From: Halomonas sp. GFAJ-1
GTDB taxonomy: Bacteria; Pseudomonadota; Gammaproteobacteria; Pseudomonadales; Halomonadaceae
DNA length: 64,000 bases
NCBI GenBank assembly: GCA_002966495.1
Contig: CP016490.1
Span: 2,914,001-2,978,000 of the forward strand
Direction: 5' to 3'
In this document: positions 38,939-47,974 of the stretch, in pieces
Layout: every line of letters begins with the position of its first letter
Position numbering within the stretch: position 1 is the first letter of the stretch
The notes under the pieces: generated by a model
Seen by the model: the letters and a program-made list of their open reading frames with translations, nothing else
The model's database searches: none
Told to the model about the DNA's origin: nothing
Translations under genes and position numbers: made by a program

Positions 38939-40354
38939 TTAGCTCCTAGCCGGATCAACGTCATCATCAAAGGGGGTATGGGCAGCAGACATTGGACGCA
39001 TAGGACGATGGAAGTTATCGCCCACCGTCTCCCGCTCTTCCTCTGGCAGCATGCCATTACGCACAACACGCGTTAAGTAATAAATACCGGCATAGAACAC
39101 CACGCCATAGACGAGCACATAGCCAACCAGAGTAAACAGCGCCATCGGCCCTGTTAGCGACGGCGTGACCCCTTCGGCATGGGTCATCATCCCGTATACC
39201 AACCAAGGAGCACGGCCCGACTCAGTGACTATCCATCCGGCCAGTACTGCCACAAAAGGCATAGCAATCATGCCAGTCAGCGCTTTCAGGAAAACAGGGT
39301 TATGGTAGATACGCCCTTTGCGGCGCAGTATTAACCCTGCCAAAGCAACAGCGATCATCAACAACCCAATGCCAACCATTACACGGAAAGCCCAGAAAAC
39401 AATCGCAACCGGTGGCTGCTCATCCGGCGCCGCCTCTGAAATTCCTGGCACTTCCCCGTCTGCTGAGTGGGTCAAAATAATGCTCGCTAAACTAGGAATG
39501 CCAATAGCGAAACGATTGGTCTGTGCCTCTTGATCAGGAATTGCAAACAGCAGTAGCGGTACGTTAGTTGAGGTTTCCCAATTGCCTTCCATCGCCGCCA
39601 CTTTTGTAGGCTGATATTCCAAGGTATTCAAGCCATGAAAATCACCGACAACCGCTTGAGCAGGCGCCAGGAACAGCAATAACCATAAGCACATTGAGAG
39701 CGCCCGGCGATTAGCTTCCGGATCGCGACCTCTCAGTAAGAACCAAGCGCTAACCCCTGCTACAACAAAGCCACCGGTAAGAAACGATGCCATCGCCATG
39801 TGAGCAAAACGGTATGGGAATGAAGGGTTAAAGATGGCTTCCATCCATGAAACAACATGGAAGCGATTGTCAATCAGCTCGACCCCTGCCGGCGTATGCA
39901 TCCAGCTGTTAGCTGAGAGAATCCAGAAGGAGGAAATGAACGTACCAACGGCCACCATGATAGCGGCAAACAGGTGCACGCCCTGCGGTACTTTTCCTCG
40001 GCCAAATAACAGCACCCCAAGAAACGCCGCTTCTAAGAAGAAAGCGGTAACCACTTCGTAGCTTAGTACAGGCCCTAAAAAATTAGACGCTGCCTGGGAA
40101 AAGTTGCTCCAATTCGTACCAAACTGGAAAGACATAACGATGCCCGACACCACCCCCATGCCAAACACCACAGCGAACACCTTTGTCCAAAACAGCGACA
40201 AACGATCCCACGCAGGGTTTTTGGTTTTAAAATAGAGGCCATGAAGCAGGGCAATATAAGATGCCAAGCCTATGGTAAAAACAGGAAAAATAGCGTGAAA
40301 CGATACAACGAATGCGAACTGTATTCGCGATAGCACCAGGGGGTCGAGTTCCAT
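38939..40354 (-). CDS. cioA: Cytochrome bd-type quinol oxidase subunit I, short Q-loop (CioA/CydA)
   Basis: Subunit I (471 residues), which binds haems b558, b595 and d and oxidises quinol. Haem-ligand histidine lies in FHAIFPVFTIG near the start, and GRAPWLVYGMMTHAEG carries the conserved GR-W motif near residue 390. The segment between spans 6 and 7 (about 245-320) lacks the insertion of the E. coli long Q-loop, and total length is shorter than E. coli CydA (522) and close to Pseudomonas CioA. That marks the cyanide-insensitive oxidase type. AGGAG six bases upstream favours the ATG at 40354 over the GTG just before it. Confidence 0.94.
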   Translation of the reverse strand: MELDPLVLSRIQFAFVVSFHAIFPVFTIGLASYIALLHGLYFKTKNPAWDRLSLFWTKVFAVVFGMGVVSGIVMSFQFGTNWSNFSQAASNFLGPVLSYEVVTAFFLEAAFLGVLLFGRGKVPQGVHLFAAIMVAVGTFISSFWILSANSWMHTPAGVELIDNRFHVVSWMEAIFNPSFPYRFAHMAMASFLTGGFVVAGVSAWFLLRGRDPEANRRALSMCLWLLLFLAPAQAVVGDFHGLNTLEYQPTKVAAMEGNWETSTNVPLLLFAIPDQEAQTNRFAIGIPSLASIILTHSADGEVPGISEAAPDEQPPVAIVFWAFRVMVGIGLLMIAVALAGLILRRKGRIYHNPVFLKALTGMIAMPFVAVLAGWIVTESGRAPWLVYGMMTHAEGVTPSLTGPMALFTLVGYVLVYGVVFYAGIYYLTRVVRNGMLPEEERETVGDNFHRPMRPMSAAHTPFDDDVDPARS

Positions 40355-40400
40355 CACACTCTCCTAAGACCTGAACAAATATCCCATCACTGGGTCACAC

Positions 40401-40452
40401 AAGCTTAGTTGAGCCTTAGTGGCACTGCATTTTAGTTATAAGCACTAAGCTT
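40401..40452. repeat. Repeated AAGCTTAGT motifs upstream of cioA
   Basis: Within about 100 bases upstream of the cioA start: AAGCTTAGT (40401-40409), GCCTTAGTG (40413-40421) and the inverted CACTAAGCTT (40443-40452). The outer pair forms a dyad with a long spacer. It could be an operator for cioAB control, but I recognise no regulator site. Confidence 0.35.
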
Positions 40453-40549
40453 ATTCTTTATCTAACGCCTATCTTACAGCTTCGACAATGGCTATACAGA
40501 GAAAGTTTGCCGTTAAGCTGTGTCGCATTGACGCAGAGTTAAAAGCACT

Positions 40550-41524
40550 TTAGGTGGTGACTACGATGCTCACCATATAGCCGGTATAAGCCAAAAAAAG
40601 CGCCAGCAAAATACCGCCTTCAACACGATTTATCCGGCGCGGTCGACCTCGCCAGGAAAATGCGAATAGAACCATTAGCAGCGTCATGCAGGTCATCACA
40701 CTCCAATCACGCACCAGAACTTCGCGCCCCATCTCAATGGGGTGAATAACCCCAGCCAAGCCAACCACAGCCAGGCTATTGAATAAATTGGAGCCCACCA
40801 CGTTGCCCAGCACCATATCGTGCTCTTTACGGCGTAGCGCACTAATAGAAGACGCCAGCTCAGGCAAAGAAGTACCTATAGCAACCACGGTCAAACCAAT
40901 AATCAGGTCGCTAACACCAAAACCAACCGCTATCTCGACCGCTCCCCAGACCAACAGACGCGAACTCACAATCAGCAACACTAACCCCACGAGCGTCCAC
41001 ATGAGCGCTTTGCCCCGGGTCATGGGTTTACTGTCCAGCGACTGAGCAACTTCATCAACCAGCGGATCATTCGCTTGCCCGCGTGAGCGCACGATACTTA
41101 CACCGATAAAGAGTACCAAGGCAACAAGCAGTACAACCGCCTCCCAGCGTGAAATCCATCCATCAAACAGCATAAAGCCGGTTAAAAGCATAACGGCGAC
41201 TAATAACGGCATCTCTTTGCGAATAACATCTGAATGCACCGCCAAAGGTGCAATAAGCGCTACAAAACCTAACACGAGCCCGATATTAGCAATGTTTGAC
41301 CCGTACGCATTACCTACTGCTAAGCCAGGATTTCCCTGCATGGCGGCTAACACCGATACGGTCATCTCAGGTGCAGATGTTCCAAATCCAATCACCAGCA
41401 TGCCAATAAGCAAGGGTGAAAGCCCCAGCCAGCGTGATGTAGCCGCAGCACCATCAATAAATTTTTCGGCGCTCCAAATAAGTAACGCTAATCCCACCAG
41501 CACCGCTATATAAGCGAGCAACAT
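40550..41524 (-). CDS. Ca2+/Na+ antiporter (YrbG-type, CaCA family)
   Basis: A 324-residue cation/Ca2+ exchanger of the inner membrane with about ten spans in two inverted halves. The two alpha repeats are visible: GMLVIGFGTSAPEMTVSVLAA followed by GNAYGSNIANIGLV (about 41-87), and GLTVVAIGTSLPELASSISA followed by GNVVGSNLFNSLAV (about 210-260). The acidic residues in GTSxPE bind the cation. It is divergent from pqiA. Sodium-coupled export would suit a halophile. Confidence 0.92.
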   Translation of the reverse strand: MLLAYIAVLVGLALLIWSAEKFIDGAAATSRWLGLSPLLIGMLVIGFGTSAPEMTVSVLAAMQGNPGLAVGNAYGSNIANIGLVLGFVALIAPLAVHSDVIRKEMPLLVAVMLLTGFMLFDGWISRWEAVVLLVALVLFIGVSIVRSRGQANDPLVDEVAQSLDSKPMTRGKALMWTLVGLVLLIVSSRLLVWGAVEIAVGFGVSDLIIGLTVVAIGTSLPELASSISALRRKEHDMVLGNVVGSNLFNSLAVVGLAGVIHPIEMGREVLVRDWSVMTCMTLLMVLFAFSWRGRPRRINRVEGGILLALFLAYTGYMVSIVVTT

Positions 41525-41676
41525 TTCAGTTCCTTAATGTCGTAATGTTAGGCACTATCGCGGGTGCATCCTTGTCCAACCCTTCACATCAGTCAAGAAG
41601 AGTTTATTCGCGGGTTTGACAGCCAAGCACGCCCGCCGTATTAGTGTTAACTACTTAATGTATTGAGAGCTCGCTG

Positions 41677-43038
41677 TTGCCCCACTACCCTCTAAAAAAA
41701 CGCCACTTACCGGTTAATACACCGCTGGTTGATCGCCTACCGCCTGAGCTTCGCGTTCAGCGTAGGCGGCTGCGTGCCTGCCATGAGTGCGACTGGGTTT
41801 CAGCACTGCCCCCGCTTAAATCTGGGGAGAAAGCTTCCTGCCCACGCTGTTCTCACGTCCTGGTTAAGCGTAACCGCTTTCCAGCCCAACGCAGCATGGC
41901 GCTTGCTCTCGCTTCGCTTATTGCCCTGCTGATTGCAGTATCATTTCCGTTTATCAGTTTTAACGTAGGTGGCGTGGGTAACCGCATTGAGCTCTCGCAG
42001 ACAGCCACTACACTAATCGCCTTTCACCAGCCTATTGTCGCAATTGCGGTCATCATGACGATTATCGTGCTGCCAGCGGTTTATCTGGTGGGCGTCATTT
42101 GGCTGCAGTACGGCCTTTTACGCGGCAAACATATGTCATTTAGCCGTGACATCGCGCGCTCTTTAGCCCACCTAACCCCTTGGATGATGGCCGATGTCTT
42201 TATCATTGGCGCCCTGGTCAGTTTAATTAAAATTGCCGGCATGGCGCATATTGAGCTGGGTATCTCTTTTTGGTCGTTTTGTATGTTTGCCGTGTTATTG
42301 CTAAAGACGTCACAGTCTCTTGACGCCGACTGGATGTGGTTCTCGCTGGAGGGCGAACCCCTCGCGCCAGAAGGAACAAAAACTGGCACCACCGGCGCCA
42401 GCCAAGGGGTGACAGGGTGTCCAACCTGCGGCTTAGTGAATCGCCTTTCTCCTCAAGGCCAAAACCGCTGCACACGCTGCCATGAAAAGCTCCACCAGCG
42501 CTTACCTCACAGTTTACAGCGCACTTGGGCACTGCTCTTTGCCGCCACCATTATGTATATCCCGGCTAACGTCTACCCGATTATGACCACGACTAGCCTA
42601 GGGCACACAACACCTTCCACCATCATTGGCGGGGTAGTGCAACTGCTTCAAATGGGCTCATGGCCGATAGCTGCAGTTATCTTTATTGCGAGTGTCATCG
42701 TACCCGTAGGTAAGCTCGTCGCCTTGGCGTGGCTCTGCCTTGTAATAAAGCGCAGCAACGAACTGAACGCCCAAAGCCGCACTAAACTTTACAGGCTCAC
42801 CGAGTTTATCGGCCGCTGGTCAATGGTCGATGTGTTTGTTGTTGCTATCTTAGTTGCCCTCATACGGGCCGGCTCGTTAATGTCAATTACCCCTGGCCCA
42901 GCTGCATTGGCATTTGGAGCCGTGGTAGTGTTCACCATGCTTGCTGCCATAACCTTTGACCCACGCTTGATTTGGGACGCCCCACCCACATGCTCTACTC
43001 GCCGTGAAACGGCCACCAAGGAACCTGTTGATGGCTAA
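41677..43038 (+). CDS. pqiA: PqiA, paraquat-inducible inner-membrane protein
   Basis: A 453-residue integral membrane protein of the Pqi lipid-transport system. It contains two PqiA domains, each headed by a cytoplasmic zinc-ribbon-like CxxC pair: CHECD...CPRC (about 35-58) and CPTC...CTRC (about 248-269), followed by four membrane spans each. The only usable start is TTG at 41677, as an in-frame stop lies seven codons upstream. PqiA is thought to anchor the PqiB needle at the inner membrane. pqiB starts inside its last codons. Confidence 0.92.
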   Translation: MPHYPLKKRHLPVNTPLVDRLPPELRVQRRRLRACHECDWVSALPPLKSGEKASCPRCSHVLVKRNRFPAQRSMALALASLIALLIAVSFPFISFNVGGVGNRIELSQTATTLIAFHQPIVAIAVIMTIIVLPAVYLVGVIWLQYGLLRGKHMSFSRDIARSLAHLTPWMMADVFIIGALVSLIKIAGMAHIELGISFWSFCMFAVLLLKTSQSLDADWMWFSLEGEPLAPEGTKTGTTGASQGVTGCPTCGLVNRLSPQGQNRCTRCHEKLHQRLPHSLQRTWALLFAATIMYIPANVYPIMTTTSLGHTTPSTIIGGVVQLLQMGSWPIAAVIFIASVIVPVGKLVALAWLCLVIKRSNELNAQSRTKLYRLTEFIGRWSMVDVFVVAILVALIRAGSLMSITPGPAALAFGAVVVFTMLAAITFDPRLIWDAPPTCSTRRETATKEPVDG

Positions 43039-44716
43039 TGATTCAACCCCGCAGCAAAGAACAACGCCTTCAGAAGAGAACGACTTGCACAGGGCGAAGT
43101 CATCGCCTCAGACTAGGCTTTCGCCTATCTGGATTGTGCCAATTGTCGCTGTCATTATTGGCATGTGGCTGGTATACGACAACTATACAAGCCGCGGCAC
43201 GCTGGTAACACTCAATATGGAAAATGCTGAAGGCATAGAGGCAGGCAGCACATTAATTCGTAGCCGCAACGTTGAAATAGGTCGGGTACAAAGCGTGCAG
43301 CTATCTGACGATCTTTCCCACGCGGTCCTGACTGCCCGCATTCAACCTGAAGCTGAAACTATGCTGCGCGAAGACAGCCGCTTTTGGGTCGTCAAACCAC
43401 GTATTGGAAGGGAAGGCATCAGCGGCCTTGGCACCGTGCTTTCAGGTGCTTATATTCAGCTTGAGCCGGGTAGGTCTGAAGAGCCACGCCGTGAGTTTCA
43501 GGTCAGCGACGTTCCCCCGGTCGCGCCTGCAGGCCAAGCTGGGCTGCACATCAGTCTAGTGAGCCAGCTGGGCAATTCACTGCGTGTAGGGGATCCCGTG
43601 TCCTTCCAAGGCTATACCGTTGGCCGCGTTGAAGACACACGTTTTGAGCCTGAAACTCGTACCATGCATCACCATGTCTTTATAGAAGACCCTTATGCAC
43701 AGCTTGTCACGGACAGCACTCGGTTCTGGACGTCTAGCGGCGTTGATTTTCGTTTAGACGCCGATGGCGTCCGTGTCAACGTAGAGTCCCTGGAAGCGCT
43801 GCTGGGCGGCGGGGTTACCTTTGGCGTACCCGAGGATTTACCCATGGGCCGCCCGGTAGAAGCCAATGCCAGCTTTAGCCTCTATGCAGATGAAGATAGT
43901 GCCCGCGAGGGGACATTTAACCGCTATCTCGAATACGTGCTACTGGTTGAGGATACGGTACGTGGGCTCTCAAAAGGGGCGCCCGTGGAGTTTCGAGGTG
44001 TCCGCCTGGGCACCGTTGCCGCCGTCCCCTGGAACTTTACCGCTCCACAACCTGATTCACGAGCTCAGTTTTCTATACCAGTATTGATCCGCATTGAGCC
44101 GCAACGTTTAGGTATTGAAAATGAGGATATTGATTTAGAGATGTGGGAAGAGCGTTTTCAGCGCATGTTTGGCATGGGCCTGCGCGCATCCCTGAAAAAT
44201 GGCAACCTGCTCACTGGCGCCCTCTTTGTCGATCTGAACTTCCAGCGGGATTTAGCCGATCAATATTTGGCTGAGTCTTTTTCAGAACGCACCGTTTTCC
44301 CCACGGTGGCAGGCGGGTTTGCACAAATCCAAGCGCAAGTGACCAATTTATTGGATAAACTTAACGGATTAGAGGTAGAGCCGCTGTTGGCCGGCCTAGA
44401 TCGCAATCTGCAGGCGTCAGAGAGCGTACTCAACGAAGTTCGTGAAGTCAGCGCGGCAATGAACCAGCTTCTAAATGACCCAGATACCCAAGCACTTGGC
44501 GGCAACCTGAACGCTACACTCGATGAGCTACGCAGCACACTACAAGGTGTTTCGCCCTCTTCGCCTGCTTACCAGGAGTTAACCACCGCGATTCAACGCC
44601 TAGACCGTTTGATGCGTGACCTACAGCCCCTTACCCGCACGTTGAACGAAAACCCCAGGGCATTGCTATTTGATAACCTGGACACTCAAGATCCAATTCC
44701 CCGTGCTCCACGCTAA
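43031..44716 (+). CDS. pqiB: PqiB, MCE-domain lipid-transport protein
   Basis: A 561-residue periplasm-spanning protein whose MCE domains form a hexameric tube between the two membranes. One N-terminal membrane span (PIWIVPIVAVIIGMWLVYD, about residues 28-46) is followed by three MCE domains (about 50-150, 165-270 and 295-400, with GxxVxxRGVxxGxV-like blocks) and a C-terminal coiled coil (about 420-520) that forms the needle. The ATG at 43031 overlaps the pqiA stop by eight bases and follows AAGGA, so an upstream frame is rejected. pqiC follows after 12 bases. Confidence 0.94.
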   Translation: MANDSTPQQRTTPSEENDLHRAKSSPQTRLSPIWIVPIVAVIIGMWLVYDNYTSRGTLVTLNMENAEGIEAGSTLIRSRNVEIGRVQSVQLSDDLSHAVLTARIQPEAETMLREDSRFWVVKPRIGREGISGLGTVLSGAYIQLEPGRSEEPRREFQVSDVPPVAPAGQAGLHISLVSQLGNSLRVGDPVSFQGYTVGRVEDTRFEPETRTMHHHVFIEDPYAQLVTDSTRFWTSSGVDFRLDADGVRVNVESLEALLGGGVTFGVPEDLPMGRPVEANASFSLYADEDSAREGTFNRYLEYVLLVEDTVRGLSKGAPVEFRGVRLGTVAAVPWNFTAPQPDSRAQFSIPVLIRIEPQRLGIENEDIDLEMWEERFQRMFGMGLRASLKNGNLLTGALFVDLNFQRDLADQYLAESFSERTVFPTVAGGFAQIQAQVTNLLDKLNGLEVEPLLAGLDRNLQASESVLNEVREVSAAMNQLLNDPDTQALGGNLNATLDELRSTLQGVSPSSPAYQELTTAIQRLDRLMRDLQPLTRTLNENPRALLFDNLDTQDPIPRAPR

Positions 44717-44728
44717 CAAGGAATGACT

Positions 44729-45319
44729 ATGCGCTTTCTGACCCTTAAGGCTTTACTGTTGCTCGGCCTGAGCCTTCTGCTGTCGGCCTGTGCAAGCAGC
44801 GTTACCCCCCCGGCACGCTACATGCTACCGAGCAGCCCAGCGGTTAACGCCCCGGTTCAACCCCAAGCCACGCTTAAAGTAAGCGCTCCACGGTTAGCAC
44901 ATTATCTAGATGTTGATGGTATTGTTATGCAGTTAGATGATATTGCCCTCAACGAAGCGCGGGAGCATCAGTGGGCGGAAAGCATAGGCCGTCAGCTGGA
45001 GCGATCACTGCGGGTGCACCTTGCCCATGAGCTACCCACTATCCAAGTAGTTCGGGAAGAGATCAATGCACCTAGCGGTCCAACACTGCAACTTGAAATT
45101 GATCAGTTCCAGGGAAGGTATGATGGGGTTGCTGTGGCCAGCGGCCAGTGGCAGCTTCGAAGCAACAGCAATGAACTTTTGGCGATGAAAAGTGTTACTG
45201 CTGAAACAGAACTCAATGAAGATGGCTACCCAGCATTGGTACGCTCACTAGGCGAGAGTTGGGCCAGCATTGCCGGCCAGATCGCACATCAGCTACGCCA
45301 AGGCAACTTTTTTGAGTAG
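44729..45319 (+). CDS. pqiC: PqiC, outer-membrane lipoprotein of the Pqi system
   Basis: A 196-residue lipoprotein with lipobox LSAC at about residues 18-21 and the fold of the ABC-type transport auxiliary lipoprotein family (DUF330). Blocks such as LAHYLDVDGIVMQLDD and EHQWAESIGRQLERSL are typical. It is thought to cap the PqiB needle at the outer membrane. The ATG at 44729 has AAGGA at good spacing; an ATG two codons earlier overlaps that site. Third gene of pqiABC. Confidence 0.9.
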   Translation: MRFLTLKALLLLGLSLLLSACASSVTPPARYMLPSSPAVNAPVQPQATLKVSAPRLAHYLDVDGIVMQLDDIALNEAREHQWAESIGRQLERSLRVHLAHELPTIQVVREEINAPSGPTLQLEIDQFQGRYDGVAVASGQWQLRSNSNELLAMKSVTAETELNEDGYPALVRSLGESWASIAGQIAHQLRQGNFFE

Positions 45320-45393
45320 GTCAGCTTGGGCACCTCATGTCGACCTGCCTATTAACGGCTAAGCTACGTCAGAGACTCGGACAAGGACGCGAT

Positions 45394-45861
45394 ATGAATA
45401 GTGACAACACGTTAGACGTTGAGGCGCTACACAAGCAGCTTGCTAGCCTAACGCACTCTCTAAAAGCATGGCTTGAGGGCGATACATCACTCTCCCTATT
45501 AGAGACGGCCCTAAATAGCCATGAGGCTATCACCGTCATACTGGTTGCCCAGGGAGCCCCTGCACAGGCTATTGAGACACTGGGACGCATTGAACAGTTT
45601 GTTGCTGAACAAGCCCTTGAGCTATACAGCGCCCCCAGCTCTGCCCAACAGCAAGCACATATTCTTGAAAACTTTACCCGCCCGTTAATGACCCTAGATG
45701 GCATTGGCCCTGCCACGGCGGCGCAGCTATTTGATGCTGGCATAGCGCACCCCAACCAACTCTTTGAGCTTAGCGCCGATGAAGTCGCCTCGCTGCCACT
45801 GCCTGCTGCCAGTCATGCGCGGGTTACCAGCCTTTATGCGCAGCACATTGACCACCAATAA
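45394..45861 (+). CDS. Helix-hairpin-helix protein of unknown function
   Basis: A 155-residue protein. The N-terminal two thirds are helical without a recognised motif. Near residue 110 there is a helix-hairpin-helix segment, LMTLDGIGPATAAQLFDAGI, continuing to NQLFELSADEVASL, of the kind that binds DNA non-specifically or mediates protein contacts. I chose the ATG at 45394 with AAGGA seven bases upstream. It lies 74 bases after pqiC and ends before a terminator, so it may be a fourth gene of the pqi transcript. No function can be named. Confidence 0.6.
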   Translation: MNSDNTLDVEALHKQLASLTHSLKAWLEGDTSLSLLETALNSHEAITVILVAQGAPAQAIETLGRIEQFVAEQALELYSAPSSAQQQAHILENFTRPLMTLDGIGPATAAQLFDAGIAHPNQLFELSADEVASLPLPAASHARVTSLYAQHIDHQ

Positions 45862-45891
45862 GCACGTTGAAAGGCACCGCCAGCTAGCAAT

Positions 45892-45927
45892 CGTGATACA
45901 CTGTAATGGTGTATCACGGTTATTTTT
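45892..45927 (+). terminator. Intrinsic terminator after the pqiABC-HhH unit
   Basis: A perfect ten-base-pair stem CGTGATACAC/GTGTATCACG (45892-45901 with 45909-45918), seven-base loop, then GTTATTTTT. Confidence 0.85.
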
Positions 45928-46124
45928 CAGCACTACCCCGTCACTTCCGAACAAGGCTTTGTCATACGTACTTGCCTTTTGCGGCTAATAAATGTCCATC
46001 GCGGCAGCGCACTTTATCTGGCAAACTTCGCTGCCGCGACGGTGTATCATCCTCGCTTTTTGAACATTACGCTTAGCAAACTGCCGCCTGTCGGTATGAC
46101 TTGCTAGGTGATTGCGGAGAACGC

Positions 46125-47378
46125 ATGAGCTTTTCTGAACTTGGTCTGCACGACGATTTACTGCGCGCCGTTACCGCGCAAGGCTATACCCAGCCAACCC
46201 CTATTCAATTAAAGGCTATCCCCGTAGTACTGGAGGGGCGTGACCTACTCGCCAGTGCCCAAACCGGCACAGGTAAAACAGCTGGTTTTACGCTACCGAT
46301 GCTTCAGCGGCTCGCTAACGGCAAGCGCCCCGCGAAACGCCAAGTAAGAGCTCTCGTCCTCACTCCTACCCGTGAGCTGGCCGCCCAAGTGGGTGAAAGT
46401 GTTTCCGCTTATGGCCAACACCTTGCGCTTCGCTCCCACATTATTTTTGGTGGCGTTGGTCAGCAACCCCAGGTTGATGCCTTAAAAGCAGGCCTTGATG
46501 TCTTGGTTGCCACCCCAGGCCGGCTGCTTGACCTTCAACAGCAAGGCCATGTCGATTTATCCGCAGTGGAAATCCTTGTTCTCGATGAAGCGGATCGCAT
46601 GCTCGACATGGGCTTTATTCATGACATTAAGCGGCTGCTGCGCTTGGTGCCAAAAAAGCGTCAAAACCTGCTATTTTCCGCGACGTTTTCAAATGAAATT
46701 CAAGCGCTCGCCCAGCAACTACTCGTCAACCCTGCGTTGATTGAAGTTGCACCGCGCAACACCACAGCCGAACGAATTGAGCAGGCCATTTATCGCGTAG
46801 ATCGCGATAAAAAGCGTGAACTACTCGCTCATTTGATCCAACAGCATGGCTGGTTTCAGGTGTTGGTGTTTACACGCACCAAACATGGCGCTAACCGCCT
46901 AGCAGAGCAGCTCTCCAAGCAAGATATTCCTGCGATGGCAATCCATGGCAATAAAAGCCAAGGCGCCAGAACTCGGGCTCTAGGCGCTTTCAAAAGCGGT
47001 GACCTACAGGTACTGGTGGCCACCGATATCGCCGCGCGCGGGCTGGATATCAATGAACTACCCCACGTAGTGAACTTCGACCTGCCTAATGTAGCGGAAG
47101 ACTATGTGCACCGTATTGGCCGCACAGGTCGTGCAGGTAGCAATGGTGAAGCCGTCTCACTGGTATGTGTCGATGAGCATGGTTTACTCAGCGGCATCGA
47201 ACGGTTAATCAAGCAGACACTTCCCAAGCGTATTGAGCCCGGTTTCGAACCTGACCCCAACGCCAAGCCCGAGCCGATTGAAAATGGGCGCCGGGGCCAG
47301 CGGCAACCCCGCGCCAAACGTAAGCCTGACGGGCAATCCGCGTCTTCAAGCGGCGAACGCCGCCGCGCCCGCCGCTAG
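46125..47378 (+). CDS. rhlE: DEAD-box RNA helicase, RhlE type
   Basis: A 417-residue ATP-dependent RNA helicase. Motifs in order: Q motif GYTQPTPIQLKAIP (about 24-37), Walker A AQTGTGKT (about 47-54), PTRELA (about 87), Walker B LDEADRMLDMGF (about 152-163), SAT (about 186) and HRIGRTGRAG (about 330). It ends in a basic tail RRGQRQPRAKRK. The DEADRMLDMGF form and short basic tail place it with RhlE, which acts in ribosome maturation and RNA decay. GGAG six bases upstream supports the ATG at 46125. Confidence 0.93.
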   Translation: MSFSELGLHDDLLRAVTAQGYTQPTPIQLKAIPVVLEGRDLLASAQTGTGKTAGFTLPMLQRLANGKRPAKRQVRALVLTPTRELAAQVGESVSAYGQHLALRSHIIFGGVGQQPQVDALKAGLDVLVATPGRLLDLQQQGHVDLSAVEILVLDEADRMLDMGFIHDIKRLLRLVPKKRQNLLFSATFSNEIQALAQQLLVNPALIEVAPRNTTAERIEQAIYRVDRDKKRELLAHLIQQHGWFQVLVFTRTKHGANRLAEQLSKQDIPAMAIHGNKSQGARTRALGAFKSGDLQVLVATDIAARGLDINELPHVVNFDLPNVAEDYVHRIGRTGRAGSNGEAVSLVCVDEHGLLSGIERLIKQTLPKRIEPGFEPDPNAKPEPIENGRRGQRQPRAKRKPDGQSASSSGERRRARR

Positions 47379-47389
47379 CCTGCCGGCAA

Positions 47390-47422
47390 GGAATATGCGA
47401 AGGTTAGCGCCCTGCATATTCC
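47390..47422. repeat. Inverted repeat downstream of rhlE
   Basis: Arms GGAATATGC (47390-47398) and GCATATTCC (47414-47422) form a nine-base-pair hairpin with a 15-base loop. No T-run follows, so it is not an ordinary terminator; it may stabilise the rhlE 3' end or be a regulator site for the next gene. Confidence 0.4.
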
Positions 47423-47455
47423 AGCATTACCACTGAATTGATTCATGGAGTGATC

Positions 47456-47959
47456 ATGGCGTCGAAGCAACTAATTAATGAGTACCGTCAGTGGCTTGCC
47501 TTTCAGCATCAAGAGCAGCTGAGTCGCGAACATCAAGGTATTTCACAGCGCCTAGAAGATGCGCGTGCTTCTTCAGGACAAGTGCTTCAAGCATATCGCA
47601 GCATGGCCGAAAAGGCGTCGGTGGAAGGTGCCTGCTACCGTACGCTTTTTTTGCGCGAGCGCGACAGCAATGACGCGCTCCCCTGCGAAGGCTGGCTCTT
47701 CGTGCGGCGTGTACTGAGCGAAGGCAACAGTACGCGGGTGCGCGTGACCCTGCTTGAAACGTTTACCCTTGAAGAAGGCATTATCGCTCCTGGCGATAAA
47801 CCTGCGCGCAAGCTAACCCTGGAAATCTATGATAAATTAGATATCAATAAAGGAATGCGCACCCAGGTACGGGTAGACTGCTTGGACACTCCTCAGGACT
47901 ACCACTTTATTACCCTGCTCGATGCGGTGCGTGGAGATTTACGTCCACACCTTAAATAA
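47456..47959 (+). CDS. Conserved-looking protein of unknown function
   Basis: A 167-residue soluble protein that I do not recognise. The first half is helical and polar (KQLINEYRQWLAFQHQEQLS), the second mixed, with EGWLFVRRVLSEGNSTRVRVTL and VDCLDTPQDYHFITLLDAVRG. No metal or nucleotide motif is evident. The ATG at 47456 is chosen for a GGAG six bases upstream; the frame is open six codons further. It lies between rhlE and an MFS gene that starts 15 bases after it, so it is probably co-transcribed with the transporter. Confidence 0.6.
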   Translation: MASKQLINEYRQWLAFQHQEQLSREHQGISQRLEDARASSGQVLQAYRSMAEKASVEGACYRTLFLRERDSNDALPCEGWLFVRRVLSEGNSTRVRVTLLETFTLEEGIIAPGDKPARKLTLEIYDKLDINKGMRTQVRVDCLDTPQDYHFITLLDAVRGDLRPHLK

Positions 47960-47974
47960 GCGTAAGCGCCCGCC

